DNA of 64,000 nt, taken from Stenocarpella maydis (Eukaryota; Ascomycota; Sordariomycetes; Diaporthales; Diaporthaceae). Of this stretch, positions 22,932-35,023 are shown in pieces; the stretch's first letter is position 1; every line of letters starts with the position of its first letter. The notes under the pieces are model-generated. The model was not told the DNA's origin. It saw only the letters and a program-made list of their open reading frames with translations, and did not search any database. The translations under genes and the position numbers were made by a program. The stretch is taken from assembly GCA_002270565.1 (NCBI GenBank), contig NQMI01000018.1:62001-126000 (forward strand). The letters run 5' to 3'.

Positions 22932-25161
22932 ATGAGCAACCTCAACCTGCCTATCCGTTCTCCGCCCACAAGTGAGCGCAACCAGCAGAGCAGGAACTAC
23001 TTCACCAGCTATGCCCTGCCATCATCCACAGAGGCCATCAACGGGCCTGTCAGGGAGCCAATTAGAGATTTTGCGCCAATAGCCGACAGGCTAATCGTTG
23101 GTGTCGACTTTGGGACAACCTTCTCTGGGTGAGTTGGGTACTTGCGCAACATGTTTCTGCTTGTTCGTTTCTTCTTGCTGCTTTTTTTCCTCTTGTCTTC
23201 TTTTCCTGGGCTCTCTGTCTCCTCGACCGCGGGCGCCGGCATCATGTCAGGCCAGCCAGAGCCGTTTCGGCATGTCAAGAGCCATTCCAGACTGACATAC
23301 ACTCTCAGTGTCGCTGCCGTCTACACATCAAATCCAGACGATGTCGAGATCATAAAGACCTGGCCCGGGGGTAACGGCATCACCTCGGACAAGGTGCCCA
23401 CAGAGATATCTTATGACCTCCCTCAAGATGCGCCTCCGGGTACCAAGCCATCCGTGAAATGGGGGTTCCAGTTCAAACCCGAGGAGTCGCGTCTACGGTG
23501 TATCAAATTGTTTCTGGACCGATCACAGAAGCTGCCATTCTACGTGAGCCCACTCGAGACGGCAGGCCAGCTTAAGAAATACAAAAAGACAGTCGTCGAC
23601 GCCGTAAGCGACTATCTGACTCAGATATACAACCATACCATGGACACCCTCACGCGACGATATGGCGAGTCATTTATGGCATCCACGAAGGTCGACTTTG
23701 TTCTAACATGCCCGGCGGTGTGGTCCGATTACGCGAAGAACACAACCCTCCAGGCAGCTGAGAGGGCAGGCATGGGTGCAAAATCGTCCATTCAGATGAT
23801 CAGCGAGCCCGAGGCGGCTGCGGTATATACCCTCAAGGCCATCCAGCCGAATCACCTCAATGTTGGGGATAACTTTATCGTATGTGATGGTGGTGGGGGC
23901 ACTGTAGAGTAAGTATATCATCGTACCATCTCTGATTGGTATACCGACAAGTACTGACCGAGTCAAAGCTTGATCGCCTACAAGATCATCTCCCTAAAAC
24001 CACTTAAGGTGGAGGAGTCGGCCGTAGGGACGGGTGGGCTCTGCGGTAGCGCCTTTCTCAACTACCGATTCGAAGAACATGTCAAGTCACGGCTTGGTAA
24101 GACGCGTTTCGACGAGATGAAGGCCAAGAAGGGAAAGACGTGGCAGATGGGCTTGCGGTACTTTGAGGAATTCGTCAAGCGGAATTTCAACGAGGACGAA
24201 CACCAGGAAATAAACATCCCCTTCCCCGGCCTTGCAGACGACGAAGAAATCGGCCTCGACTCGGGATTCCTGGTCATGACTGCCGCTCAAGCCAAGGAAA
24301 TCTTCGAGCCCGTCGTCAAGGAGGTCTGCGACCTCGTTCAGGGTCAGGTCGATGGCCTCCGCGCCAAAGGCGGCATCGTGTCCGGTATCATCCTGGTTGG
24401 TGGCTTCGGCCAGAGCGACTACCTGTACCGACGCCTCAAATCGCATTTCACCAGCGCGGCACCCCCGCCGTACAGTGAGCGGCCGACACATGCAAATGCA
24501 CTGAGCAGCGCCGGCGACAACTCTTCCATTGAGGTCATGCAGCCAGTATATGCGTGGACCGCGGTGGTCCGCGGCGCGGTGCTCAGAGGGCTCGAGGGAA
24601 ACATGGTCATCTCGAGAAAGGCGAGAATGCACTATGGCACAAGTTATGCGACCGTGTTTGACGAGGATAAACACTCTGTTAGTGAGAGATATTGGAGCCC
24701 GCTGTGGGAGAGGTGGATGGTGAGCGATCGGATGCAGTGGCACATTGCCAAGGTGAGCTTCTACTTGGCCTGCCGAAGTGGCCGTGTACCTTTGGGTGCG
24801 TGTTTACAAGTGCTGACAAGCAGAACAGGGTGAGGCCATATCGCCGCTCACGCCAATCGCATTCCACTACACGAGGAACTTCAGGCCGGGGCAATCTCTG
24901 GTGGTGACGGACGATTTGATTGCGTGCGAGGCCGACGAGCCTCCGGCTGCATACACGCGCGACCTAGTCCACGTGTGCAAGCTCACCACGGACCTGAATG
25001 CGGTGCCCCGAAGCCTGTTCACCCGCCTGACCACGACGAGAGGGGTCGAGTTTGACAACCTGGACTTCACCCTCGAGATGATTGTCGATAGTGCAGGTTT
25101 GGGCTTTGAGCTCAAGGTCGATGGGGTCAGGTACGGCCGCGTCGACGCGGATTTCCAATGA
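22932..25161 (+). CDS. Hsp70/HSPA12-like actin-fold ATPase
   Basis: Exons 22932-23128, 23309-23908, 23969-24752 and 24829-25161 give 637 aa, with introns of 180, 60 and 76 nt. The actin/Hsp70 nucleotide-binding fold is clear: phosphate-1 motif VGVDFGTTFSG (about 56-66), TCPAVWSDYAK, SEPEAAAVYTL, phosphate-2 motif DGGGGTVD (about 259-266), GGLCGSAFLN, and adenosine motif LVGGFGQSDYL. The protein lacks the usual Hsp70 substrate-binding lid and ends in a beta-rich region, which fits the fungal Hsp70-like/HSPA12 group, not a canonical chaperone. These are numerous in filamentous fungi and mostly uncharacterised. The first ATG follows an untranslated leader; the N-terminal ~50 residues look unstructured. 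Confidence 0.9.
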
Positions 25162-26690
25162 TGGATAAAGGCCTGTAGGACTACGGTCGTCGGCGTGTGG
25201 GAGATGTCCTGAGAATGGAGTGAGTGCCTCGCAGGCGCGAACATGTCCAGCGTTGTGCACGAATTCAGATACAGCGATATAGTACAGTGGACGAAAGAGA
25301 AAGCGACCACGCTTTGTTTTGAGATTGCCCGGGAGAAGTCTTGCCCAAAAAGGCACACCGCCTTGGAAATTCCCGCGTAGCACATACAGGAGTCCGCATC
25401 CTATCACAATTTGGTAGATTCCTCTCAGAAACAAGTCAGCGAGGGATCCGATCGCAGGTGCCGGCCGCTTTCATGCGCGTGTGAGGCGTCCAGATGGTTC
25501 GCGCTCCCACAAGGCGGCGATGAGGAGAAAAAAAAAGGAGAAGAAGAAGAAGAGGCGGACCTTGCATGCAAGTGCATGACAAGCCGCTTGGTTAGGCCTC
25601 TTTTATCATCCGTCCTCATACAAGTCGGGCGTAATTAGCTCGCATGAGGAAGGGCGACACAGCCACCCATCACATTGTTGGTTCCTTTCCCGCCTTTCCC
25701 TCCTTGTCCGATACGAGTTGGGACCGGCACCCAATACTTGCATGTATATAGAGTTTTTCTTTTCCGAGGCGGTCTGGCCTGGTTTGCCACCTTGGGGCCA
25801 GGGGGGAGGGGGCGGGCAAAGTGAGTGAGTGAATGTCATAAGACCATTGGGACCAGCCTTCTTTCGCATTCCGTCTCACTCACTCCCACCCACACTGAGG
25901 ACACCCGGCGGACCGATGAAGCGCCGTCTCACGTATACCGCGGAGTTCATAAACTGGGTCGTATTCATTGTCTCAGTACAGTACCTCCCGTCGAGCCAAT
26001 TCCCAGGAAATGAGAGAAGAAACCCAGAAAATTGGCCATCTCAAAAGGAAGCATCTGAGACGCCCTTGCCATATTGTATCCCTCAGGACTGATGCTCAGA
26101 AAAGGGAGGCTCTTTACCCGGCCTTTCATTCAGTTCAAACCTTCTCAGAATTGGAATCATAATCACTCGTCAATTCATCACGTCGTCCATTCGTCCGTCC
26201 ATCCATTCATTCTTACTTGGCACACGTGCGGTGGTTAGACAGAACGGAAGCCGTGCCACCAGATACAGAAACACAAACATAACCTGCCACGACATATCCT
26301 ACTCCCCAAAGAAAGGCTTTGCTAACAAGGCAACACGAATGCTGGCAAACATGTTCATCAGAAGCGCCGGATAGCAGGTGCCTGCGCCTCATCCGCACTC
26401 GTCGAAAGCACCGAGTTCCAGCCCCGGCGGCGTGGGAAAGAATGAGACAGGGCAAAGAGGGGCAGCGGTCATAGGCCACGGAGATTTCGGTGGCCTTGTG
26501 AGGATCGGCTGTGGCGGGTGGTCCTCCAGAACGGCTCCCTCCGCCGAGTGCGATTGAGGGTGCGGTCCCCAGCCCGCGTGCTTGTGTCCCGGACACCTGC
26601 CGGCGAACCCGAGTTGACCGAGAACAATGGGCGCAGACGCAATGATCCCTACCGATGGTGGCGCGGCCGCTTTTGGGGGAGTGATCATCG
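25162..26690. other. 1.5-kb region between convergent genes, no gene seen
   Basis: It lies between the 3' ends of the Hsp70-like and zinc-finger-like genes, so it should contain both 3' UTRs. There is a purine-rich tract at 25526-25556 (A run, then GAA repeats). I recognised no coding or RNA gene. Confidence 0.5.
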
Positions 26691-27843
26691 CTAGTGCCTG
26701 TTTGAGGACGAGCTGTGGCCGTGACCGTGGTCCCGGCGGTGCTCAGATCGATGGTGGTGGTGGTGGCGGCGGGTCTTACTACGACTGGATTCGGCGGTCA
26801 CTTCCTCTTCGACCTGTGGGAGGCTGCGATGGCTGCCGTGGCCGCGGTGGCTCTTGTGGTCACTACGGCCGCTGTGGTGGCCTCGGCCCCCTGGTATTTG
26901 TGGCACTGTCCCTGGCGCCAGGATATTGTCGTATGTCTGTCCGTCAATAAGCCCCTGCTTGCGGAGGTGCTCGACGAGGTGCCCGTCTGTATGCATATGT
27001 TCGGCCTGGTAGCCTTCATATACAATATGGTCACGAATGTGCTGCATCCGCATGTTGAAGTTGAAGCGGGTGTCCCCATCGGAAGTCTTCTTTGCGTCAA
27101 ACGAGTGATCACCGCAGTACCCTGGGAGCATACGATATTAGCCACCGCCTCTGGCCTGGCCGATCTTCACGTGCGAGACAGGGTTGCTTACAGCATTTCA
27201 ACCTCGTCGGAAACCTGCTCTGGAGGTGTGCCTCGATGTGGTCCATCCAGCCTTGCGTGTCGTCGCCATGGAACACTCTGTCGCAATTCGTCAGGTTACG
27301 GAACTCGCAGGGCAGTTGGTGCCGCTGGGTCGCCGGGCCTTGGCGATTGATGGTGTTGTTCACGCCGGTCCGGTTACTATTCGCTGAGGGAACAGAGGAT
27401 GCCCCAGTCCCATGGGAGGGTGGTGGACTGCTCCACGAACTCGTCGAGCCTCCCATGTACGACGAGGGCACCGAGCTGCTGCCAACGGATGCGGCGTCGT
27501 ATCCAGACTGGCTGCTATAAGTCGAGGTAGCAGAGGGCTGGCCCTGACAATCGCATCCACCCATCGAGCTGGTGGAAGGGGTGGGATAAGAGTTGCCATA
27601 GACTGGCGTGCCGCCATACGATGTCGAGGATGACGACGTGGCCGGCAGCAAGCTCTGCCCCGTCCAGGCGTATTGACTGTCGCCAGTGTATGGTTGCTCA
27701 TAAGTGTTGTATGGATACCCAGATCCATAGGTACGGGGCGTAACCGAGTCACCGCCGTCAGTCAAGCTGAGAGATGCGAAGGACTGCTCATAATCCGCAT
27801 CCACGGCCCTCCCCTTTCCCTTAGAGGATCTCTGGCTCTGCAT
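26691..27843 (-). CDS. conserved fungal zinc-finger-like protein
   Basis: Exons 27843-27192 and 27121-26691 give 360 aa, joined across a 71-nt intron that splits a cysteine/tryptophan junction (KCWYCGDHSFDA). The N-terminal 160 residues are Ser/Tyr/Gly-rich and disordered. The core, about 190-290, is highly conserved among ascomycetes: LPCEFRNLTNCDRVFHGDD, then WMDHIEAHL, then CWYC...RMQHIRDHI, arranged as two Cys/His pairs that look like non-classical C2H2 fingers. The C-terminus is Arg/His-rich with a run of five His. DNA or RNA binding is possible; no function is established that I can name. No signal peptide or membrane helix is visible. Confidence 0.82.
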
Positions 27844-27994
27844 GGTAGACTCCTAATATGGGGATGATGACAGGGCTTGGGGTATGCAGTGATAGCTTGT
27901 GCATTAGGTGCAGGAAGAGCAGGGGGAAGGCTGGCGCCGGTGTGGGAAGAGTTGGCGACCCAGCACCCAACCTCAACGTGGGCAAGGTCACATA

Positions 27995-28297
27995 TTATAC
28001 ACCACCGAGTTCGCATGGGAGAAGACTGACAATGCGCAGATGTATATCGACCATCTCGGGTACGTCCTCCTTTCGGATGGGGTGCATGATGCTGCAGCCC
28101 TCCCCCTCTGTGAGAGATGCCCACGGCGGGCCACCCCTGCTTGACAAGCCATCCACACACGCACCACCGAACCACCCGTGCGACAGCGATGCGAGCAACT
28201 CGTTCGCTTGAGACCCGTTGGACGGCCCAGCGGAAAAAGTTGAAGATTCCGGGTCGCGGTACGGCTTCGAGCTTTCGCTCGCTTCTGGTTGTGCCAT
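27995..28297 (-). other. possible small reading frame of 100 codons, doubtful
   Basis: An ATG at 28297 opens a 100-codon frame (MAQPEASESSKPYRD...). Its end, including IRKEDVPEMVDIHLRI, faintly recalls the first helix of GNAT acetyltransferases, but the frame stops there and no downstream continuation was found. It could be a relic, an upstream exon of the neighbouring zinc-finger-like gene (an acceptor lies just before that gene's ATG), or chance. Confidence 0.2.
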
Positions 28298-30154
28298 GTC
28301 TTGCGACGTGGATGTTCAACGCTTCACATCTGGTCCCTCACTCGGGCCCTCTCGCATCGAAAACATGTCGATGACGGAGGACAATCAACGGCCCGTCACT
28401 CGCTGACGACAATCTCCAACCTGTTCAGGCACATTGCGTTCGACGGCGATTGGCACCTCTGCGGACACTTATCCAACCGGACCAGCTCTGTCGCATGAGA
28501 CATGCACACCATCAGATGGCGTGTTGCTGCTGCATAAATGCACACAGGCCCACCAGTACGGAACCTCGGCGCATCCTAAGCTCACTACCACATTCAGGGC
28601 CTCGGGCCGGCCCCGGGCTTCGCATACAAAGGCACTGTTTTTATCGTGTGAGTAACCTATGTCGACGTTATATGTTTTCGTAATATGGTTGATACTAGGA
28701 CAGCAAAGCCGGACTAATTCTTCAGTCCCCGGGCAGCCTGACCACAATTGCCGTGGCCCCTCTCTGTCATGGAAGCTGGTGCGTCAAGCCAAGAACAGCC
28801 TCCGTGCGATCTCGGTAGAAGCCACACCTTTCAGGTGGGAGTGAGCTCCGGCTGTGGACCGTCATGGCCGCATGCGATCCATGTCGATACGCGCCCAGGT
28901 GGCTTTTGCTCTTGTCTCACCGCAAGACTCCCTACGATCTGTATGGTCGCCGGCCTGGTCGCTCCCACGATTCACCAATCGCATAGGCAACTCGTCAATA
29001 TCCTGTCGAGCTCTGGCGGTCTGGCTATCATGCAGAAAGAGATGCCCCAGGTTGCATCGACGTGCCGGCTCCGGCTTGGGTGAAATTCTCGGAGTGGCCC
29101 GCCGCCCGGTCAGTCGGGTGGCTTCGACATGTAAACGAGCAGCTTTCTGAAGCCTGCAATAACTCCCTATTTCTCGAGTTGATGGGGAACAACTCGGATC
29201 GATCCATGACTCCGCTTACTCAATGTGAGTTGAAAACGCACGATCATTTTGTTACGGGCTTCAGAGGGTGAGCTGCCAATTGGGCGTAGTAGGTACTGCA
29301 TGCACCATGTACAGCCTACCAGCCTTCCTCCCGAATAAGGGTCGCATAACGAAACAAGGACGAAGGATGAGAGTCGATCGGGAGGTGGGATCTTGCAGAA
29401 CCCCGAATTTTTGAGGCTCTGCTGCTTGTGAGTAAGCACATGGGCGCGTCCCAATGCTGCCCATCCCCCCACCCACACCACCGACACAGCTTTCACTGCT
29501 GCAGGATGCATCGTTGTGCCGGCCAATCACGAAATATGGAATGGGGCGCCTTGACCAGTCCACTCTGACAACGCCCAGTTATCCTTTGGTCGACGTCCTC
29601 TCTCGAGGTCACTCAGAATAGTCACCGGCGGCGGCTAAGTCGAGGCACATGATCGACTTTCTTCGCCTATTTGACGATCCCATTAACACGTCAGGCCCCG
29701 CGTCGGGCCGGAAGCCATCCCGCTCACCCGGGCTGGCACTCGAAGTTGTCTGACGACAGGGCGGCAGCATCAGCTGAGGGAGTTGTGAGAGCCGAGCGGA
29801 AGGAGGAGGGGTCCTCGGTGAGAGACTTGGATAATTATTGGCGCGGTCGTGGCCACTGACCAAGATCCTGGTGCTGAAGCCCGATTCTGGAAGCATCTCA
29901 GCACACAAGGACCCGAGGAGTTTAGGACCTCGGTCGTGTTATGTGGCACTGCCCGTGTCGTCAGATGTAATAGAGCCATGGTGCCATTGTTGTGTCTCAC
30001 TGTACGACCAAGTACTAGGCGGCCGAGGCGATATCAGTTCGACCCCTGACGCGGTGGACGTAAGTGCGTAGGACCGGAAGGGTTCTGGAACCTGCTAATC
30101 CGCCGACGGAACCTGAACACATGGTATGTTCCTGGAGATCATGGTGACTTTCGT
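28298..30154. other. 1.86-kb region, no gene recognised
   Basis: It lies upstream of the zinc-finger-like gene and downstream of the coiled-coil gene. Short frames exist on both strands without family resemblance or plausible splicing. It should include the zinc-finger-like gene's promoter. Confidence 0.45.
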
Positions 30155-31703
30155 CTATTCCGGGCTACAGAGCACCCTGGCTTTCGATATAATGTTTCTA
30201 AACTGTAGCTGCCCGCCATTCTCGTCGCCTTGTTTGACTAGGCCCGGGAAGGTGACACAGGATATTTCTCTTTGGACGAGGGAGTCTTCGTCCTCGCCGC
30301 CAATGTCCTCCATCGTGGCATGATCAAACATGATCTGCTGATGTGGCACTATCTCGGGCATCCATACCTCGAAGACGGCCTTTTGCACGACGAGAAGGCG
30401 CGAAAGCTCGATGGCACCATTTACGAGGTGTCGCAATGCCTGAGCCCTTGCGTCTGTGGAGGCATTTGCTAGCGCAGCGCTGCTGTCTGTGGTGGCGACG
30501 CTGTCCGATGCAAGGGAGTCCACGACCCTGTTGACGTGGGCAACGATATCGTCAGCTGTTTGCATCGTCTGTACCTGCATCTTCTGTACCGCCTCCTTTT
30601 TCAGGGTCGTCAGAGTCGCAGAGCGCCATTGGTTGACGGATTCGACGGATCCTGTACGTCGTGTAAGCTCCGAATGTCTCAGCCCATATTCTGAAAGGGT
30701 GCCGGGGGGTCGATTATGCCCACTTACCGAAAGATGCCATCAGTCTCTCGGTTTCCCGTAGCTGCTGTTCCTGGTCGGGTGACAAGCCCACAAAGTAAGC
30801 TTTGAATATCCTGTTCACCAGGATCCTGGACACGGTTGTCTGCAGGAGATGCACCTTGGCCGTCTGGGCTAGCTCGTCGTACATGGGCACGAGGTCAGCG
30901 AGCTCCTGTAGTGCCGACTCGCTCGCCTTGGACGGGTCGATCTTGACCTTTCGGAAATACGTTATGACCCAGTTCTGCAGGCTGTTGCCCAGGTTCGCCA
31001 TTCCCGAGGCAAAGACCTCGTCGCTCGTGGTGCCGTCAGCCCTCGTGCTGGTGCTCACCCACTCTTTGAGGCCCCTGATCTGGGCCTGCAGGGCCCTTAT
31101 CTCGTCCTCGCGGCCCTTGAGCTCCGCCCTCAGCGCGTCCCTCCAGCCCCTGGCAAGGTCCTCGGTCTCGGCCTCGCGCGCGCGCATCTTATCCCGGAGC
31201 AAGCGCAGCTCCGTGTCGGTGCGCAGGAACTGCTGGTTCAGGGCGCTGTGCTTGGCCTGCCAGAAGGAGGCGGTCTCGCTCTCGTTGCGCGAGAGCTTGT
31301 TGAGCTCCCGACGGAACTCGTCCTCCATGACCTCCAAGTCCCGCTCCAGCGTGGTTATCCGTGCGTCCTTCTCCTTTAGGACGCCGGCCTCTGTGGTGTT
31401 GGAAGACAGCGCCGAGGCGGCGAGCGAGCGCGTGCTTGGCGCGTTGCTGCTCCGCCTCGACATGGACGTGGCGGTGCTGTTGCCGGTGCCGCCGCCGCTT
31501 GGCGTGCGGGACGGGCCCTCGGGGCTGGGCGATGAGTTGAGCTGGGCTCGGGGTGGGGCCGCAATGACATTGTTTGCGCGCACCGCGGACGGGGTCGACG
31601 AGGACGAGGGACCGGTCAGCTCCTTGCGTGGGCTGCCGCCTCGGAAGACGTGGGTCGGGCCCTTGGGGACACCAACTCCTCCGCGCTTGTCCGGGGGGCT
31701 CAT
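30155..31703 (-). CDS. conserved fungal coiled-coil protein
   Basis: Exons 31703-30728 and 30651-30155 give 490 aa across a 77-nt phase-1 intron (GTAAGT...CAG). The N-terminus is Ser/Pro-rich. A heptad-rich coiled coil covers about residues 110-230 (EKDARITTLERDLEVMEDEF onward). A conserved globular half follows, with LQNWVITYFRKVKID, VSRILVNRIFKAYFVGL and, at the end, CVTFPGLVKQGDENGG. This layout occurs across Pezizomycotina in proteins with no assigned role. The start is uncertain: the open frame continues upstream of the ATG at 31703 without another ATG, so an extra 5' exon is possible. Confidence 0.75.
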
Positions 31704-32349
31704 TGGGACGGAGAAGCTGTTTCTCGGGCTGTTGTAGGCTCGTCTCCAAACGTGCGTGGGCGGTGCTTTCCGTGTCAGCCTGGCCTGGCCTGGCTGGTGG
31801 TGCCTTCGAGTCGTTGTCACGGTCTCGTCCCGGGTTCAGGGCAGGAAGTGCGGGTCGTGATGCTGCTGCATCGACAAGACAGCTGCATGGTGAGTAAGTA
31901 GACGAAGCCCGGGAGAGGAGGGCTGGAGAATGGGGCTCTGGTCGAAGGCGAAGACCCTTATACTGGTGCCTGGCCTCACCTCACGACAGCCAGCCAGCTT
32001 CTCTGGGGAGGCTATAGATGGCATAGCCTCCCAGGCTTTCTGTTGGTGGGTTCACGTCAGATGTGGTCGCTTTTGTTACTAAGCGCTGGCTGGCTGGTCA
32101 GCTGCGAGCTACCATTCCGGGGCCCAACCCTATACTGGAATTCCGGGTCCTCTGGAACCTGGGTTCAGGGGCCTAAGCTTAAAATAACACCCTGATCACT
32201 AACCACCACTACCATAGCTCGTAAACCACGACGGTACATAAACCTCAAGTTGTGTTTTTGGTAATAACATCCCCAAGCCATTGGTTTCCTTGAGCCAGCC
32301 CCAAGAAGCACAGCTTCCATTGTCCAAATCATCATCACCCTCGAGGCCA
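31704..32349. promoter_or_regulatory. 646-bp divergent promoter region
   Basis: It lies between the coiled-coil gene (-) and the 2H phosphoesterase-like gene (+), so it should hold both promoters. No specific element was identified. Confidence 0.45.
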
Positions 32350-33144
32350 ATGAGCCGGGTCCTCAGGGGCATCAAGATGACCTCCTCCCACAAGACGAAA
32401 GCGCCCCCACTGACACACTTCCTGTGCATCCCCCTGGTGACCCCGGCGTCCCGCCCCCAGCTGTCTCAGAGCATTGCATCCTTCCGGGATGATGTGACTC
32501 GGCCCAAAGCCCTGGGAGGGTTTGAATTGCCATTGGATGCGGTCCGGCCCGTGGGGACACTCCATCTCACCCTGGGCATGATGTCCTTCCCAGAGGACGA
32601 GGGCCTGGACAGGGCCATCAAGCTGCTGAAGTCGCTCAAGCTGCGCGACATCATGTCCACTGTCAAGGCGCCCGTGATGCCCGGGTCTACGGGCGAGGAG
32701 ACAACCAAGGACCAGCCCCGACAGCCGCTGATAACCCTCAAGGGCCTGCACAGCTTCCAGAAGGCCGACAAGGCCACGGTGCTCTTCGCGCCGCCCTCGG
32801 ACCAGGCTGGGGTGCTCCACGGGTTTTCTGAAAAGGTCAAGGCGCTGTTCAAGGAGGCCGGCCTCCTGGCGCCTGACGACCGGCCGCTGCTGCTGCACGC
32901 GACCATCGTCAATACCATATACGTCAAGGGGAACCGGAACAGTAGCCGTGGCAAGAAGAGGGGTGGTGGCCGGGCCTTTATCGCCGACGGCCAGGCTATT
33001 CTGGATCGCTACGACGACCAGGTCTGGCTGGAGGATGCCCCGCTGGAGAAGGTTGCCATTTGCAGGATGAGCGCCAAACCCATCGAGGAGAACGACATGG
33101 TGGTGGATGCCGTCTACGAGGTTGAGGCCGAGGTTGGATATTGA
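32350..33144 (+). CDS. AKAP7/ASCC1-type 2H phosphoesterase-like protein
   Basis: A single exon from the ATG at 32350 codes for 264 aa; a second ATG at 32377 (MTSSHKTK) is an alternative start. Two HxT motifs typical of the 2H phosphoesterase superfamily are present: LHLTLGMM (His72) and LLHATIVNT (His183), about 110 residues apart. The opening LTHFLCIPLVT and the spacing fit the AKAP7 2'5' RNA-ligase-like domain (PF10469) found in ASCC1. Such proteins act on 2'-5' or 2',3'-cyclic phosphates in RNA or bind RNA during transcription and repair; the fungal substrate is not known. No signal peptide is visible. Confidence 0.88.
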   Translation: MSRVLRGIKMTSSHKTKAPPLTHFLCIPLVTPASRPQLSQSIASFRDDVTRPKALGGFELPLDAVRPVGTLHLTLGMMSFPEDEGLDRAIKLLKSLKLRDIMSTVKAPVMPGSTGEETTKDQPRQPLITLKGLHSFQKADKATVLFAPPSDQAGVLHGFSEKVKALFKEAGLLAPDDRPLLLHATIVNTIYVKGNRNSSRGKKRGGGRAFIADGQAILDRYDDQVWLEDAPLEKVAICRMSAKPIEENDMVVDAVYEVEAEVGY

Positions 33145-34335
33145 AGGAGGCATTGCAAACCACGCCGTGTGTTGCCCTGCCGCCTTTTACTCGGTGAAGG
33201 TATCACCCGCGACGAACGCGCCTCCTATGAGGATAACCAAAATAAGCCTTGCCGCTTGATAGTATGCCTTAGGTGGCCGGATGGTTTTGTAGGTCTGATA
33301 ACCTGGCGCTAGAGGCACAGCAGTTGGATTAGGAGAGGGCCGGTGACTTCTACACGCCATTAGGGATGGGTCCTTACGGGTTGCCGGGTATTCTGACCAA
33401 GCAAAATACTTCTGCAAGGGACCAGCGTACAAAGCCTTTGGCCAGGCTTCACTTGATAAAATTAGCCTCAAGCACGACGACTTCGTCAGTGGGAAAAATC
33501 CTCTGGGGCGGTACCCCAGTGGACCTACTCATTCCTCCCGGAGGTTAGACTCAGCATTCCTCACCTTACCGTAATGAGCGTGTTGTGGGCGCAATCTGAG
33601 TCACGTTAGCTTTCGTGCTCCCGTCGTCCCAAGCGTACAGCTGCAGAAAGCCTTGGCCGTCAGGCCATAGATAGCTTGAGATATATCTCTTGAGGCGCCT
33701 CTATCCCACGGCCAACACCTGACTTCCCAGTCCTCTGCGTGTCTACTTTAGGCACCAGCTCTAATGTTGGGGTTTTTTCTCGGATACTCGATGCTTGACG
33801 TCTGGTATCAGTGTTGCAAGAGACTATCTGGCGCAAGCGCAGCAGTCAGAACGATACAAAAGGCAGGGAGGGACGGATACACGTAGAACAGCGCAGTGGT
33901 GATATCCCAAGTCCAGTTTGGTCGGATCGATGCTTCTAATGGTCTTATGGGAGCCGGAGGGCAAGACAGGCGTGACAGCTGTCCCAAAACAATCCTTCAA
34001 AGCTGGGTAGAACATACCAAACACCCACCCCTCGCCATCATATTAGTCCTTGAAGAAGACCTGAGCCTTGTGCAGTACAAGTAGTCTCATGATGTGGGAC
34101 CGGCCGTGACCTCTTCTTCAAATAAACTCTGAAATGAAACAATGGTATCCTGAAAAAAAATGCAGTCCAGAGACAATAGGTTCGACCTTCGAGGTTACCC
34201 CAAGCCGACAGGTCAGCCACCGGCCTCGTGGGCGCCCCGGCGTGGTATGCCGTGACGAGCCAAGAGACTTCCCTAGCCACTGGAGGCGAGCGTGCCCAGC
34301 GGGAATTTGGTGAAGTATTGGACCAGGCCACAGCA
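33145..34335. other. 1.2-kb region between convergent genes, no gene seen
   Basis: It lies between the 3' ends of the 2H phosphoesterase-like and HPT genes. A frame at 33187-33471 (-) ends in a hydrophobic stretch, but has no recognisable family or start context. No RNA gene was seen. Confidence 0.45.
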
Positions 34336-35023
34336 TTAATCTTCATTTTCTCTCGTCTCGTCATCACTATTGAAGAAGACCTTGAGCTCTTTCTCGAGCT
34401 CGGCGAAATCGACCTTTACCGTCTTCAGAGCATCGGTGATCTTGCGGAGGCAGACCTCTTCATCGGGCTCATCGGTACCGTCGAGTGTTTGCTTGTGGCC
34501 GTACTGTTGGATGACCTGGCAGCTGTCTCGGACCTTGTTGAAGCCAAGAGTGGCCGAGGACCCCTTCAAAAAGTGGCCAAGGCTGGACAGTTCGTTCAGG
34601 TCCTTCTCCTCACTGGCAGAGATGGAGGCTGTCAGTTGAGATTCGAGGACATCTTCCCACGCGGATAGCCTTGGTAGACCTGGTCTTACTCATGCCAAAG
34701 AGGCACGCATGCTAGAACCGGGCGGGGCTAAATCACTCACAGGGCAGTATCCATCTTCTCGAAGGTCTCCTCAACCTGTTCGAAGAAGTTGAGGACCAGG
34801 GGCTTCGAGAACTCGCGCTCGGTCTCGTCCTCGTCCATCTCCAGGATCTGGGAGAAGGTGTTCATGTCGACATGGTCGCCAAAATCCGGCAGGGCCTCCT
34901 CGTTCTGTGCAAGGCGCCAGTTGTCAGCTGTCAGATCGAGCAACAGCAGCGTGGCCTGCGGCACCCGGCTGGATGACTCGGCGCGGAATGGGGATCCAGG
35001 CCCTGACTACATACCTCGGGCAT
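34336..35023 (-). CDS. YPD1: histidine-containing phosphotransfer protein (HPT/Ypd1)
   Basis: Exons 35023-35015, 34904-34741 and 34612-34336 give 149 aa. The first exon is only nine bases (Met-Pro-Glu) followed by a GTATGT donor; all junctions keep frame. The HPt four-helix bundle is plain: DFGDHVDMNTFSQILEMDED, then EREFSKPLVLNFFEQ, then the phospho-acceptor motif HFLKGSSATLGF with His71. Length is normal for the family (about 150-170 aa). The protein passes phosphate from hybrid histidine kinases to response regulators Ssk1 and Skn7 in osmotic and oxidative stress signalling, in cytoplasm and nucleus. The gene is normally single-copy and essential in yeast. A longer N-terminus from an upstream exon is possible but not needed. 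Confidence 0.9.

Noticed and set aside
32335..33153. 272-codon minus-strand frame
   Set aside because: It mirrors the 2H phosphoesterase-like gene on the opposite strand and has no family-like sequence.
33187..33471. Minus-strand frame with a hydrophobic end
   Set aside because: The frame has no recognisable family and no convincing start context; the hydrophobic end alone is weak evidence.
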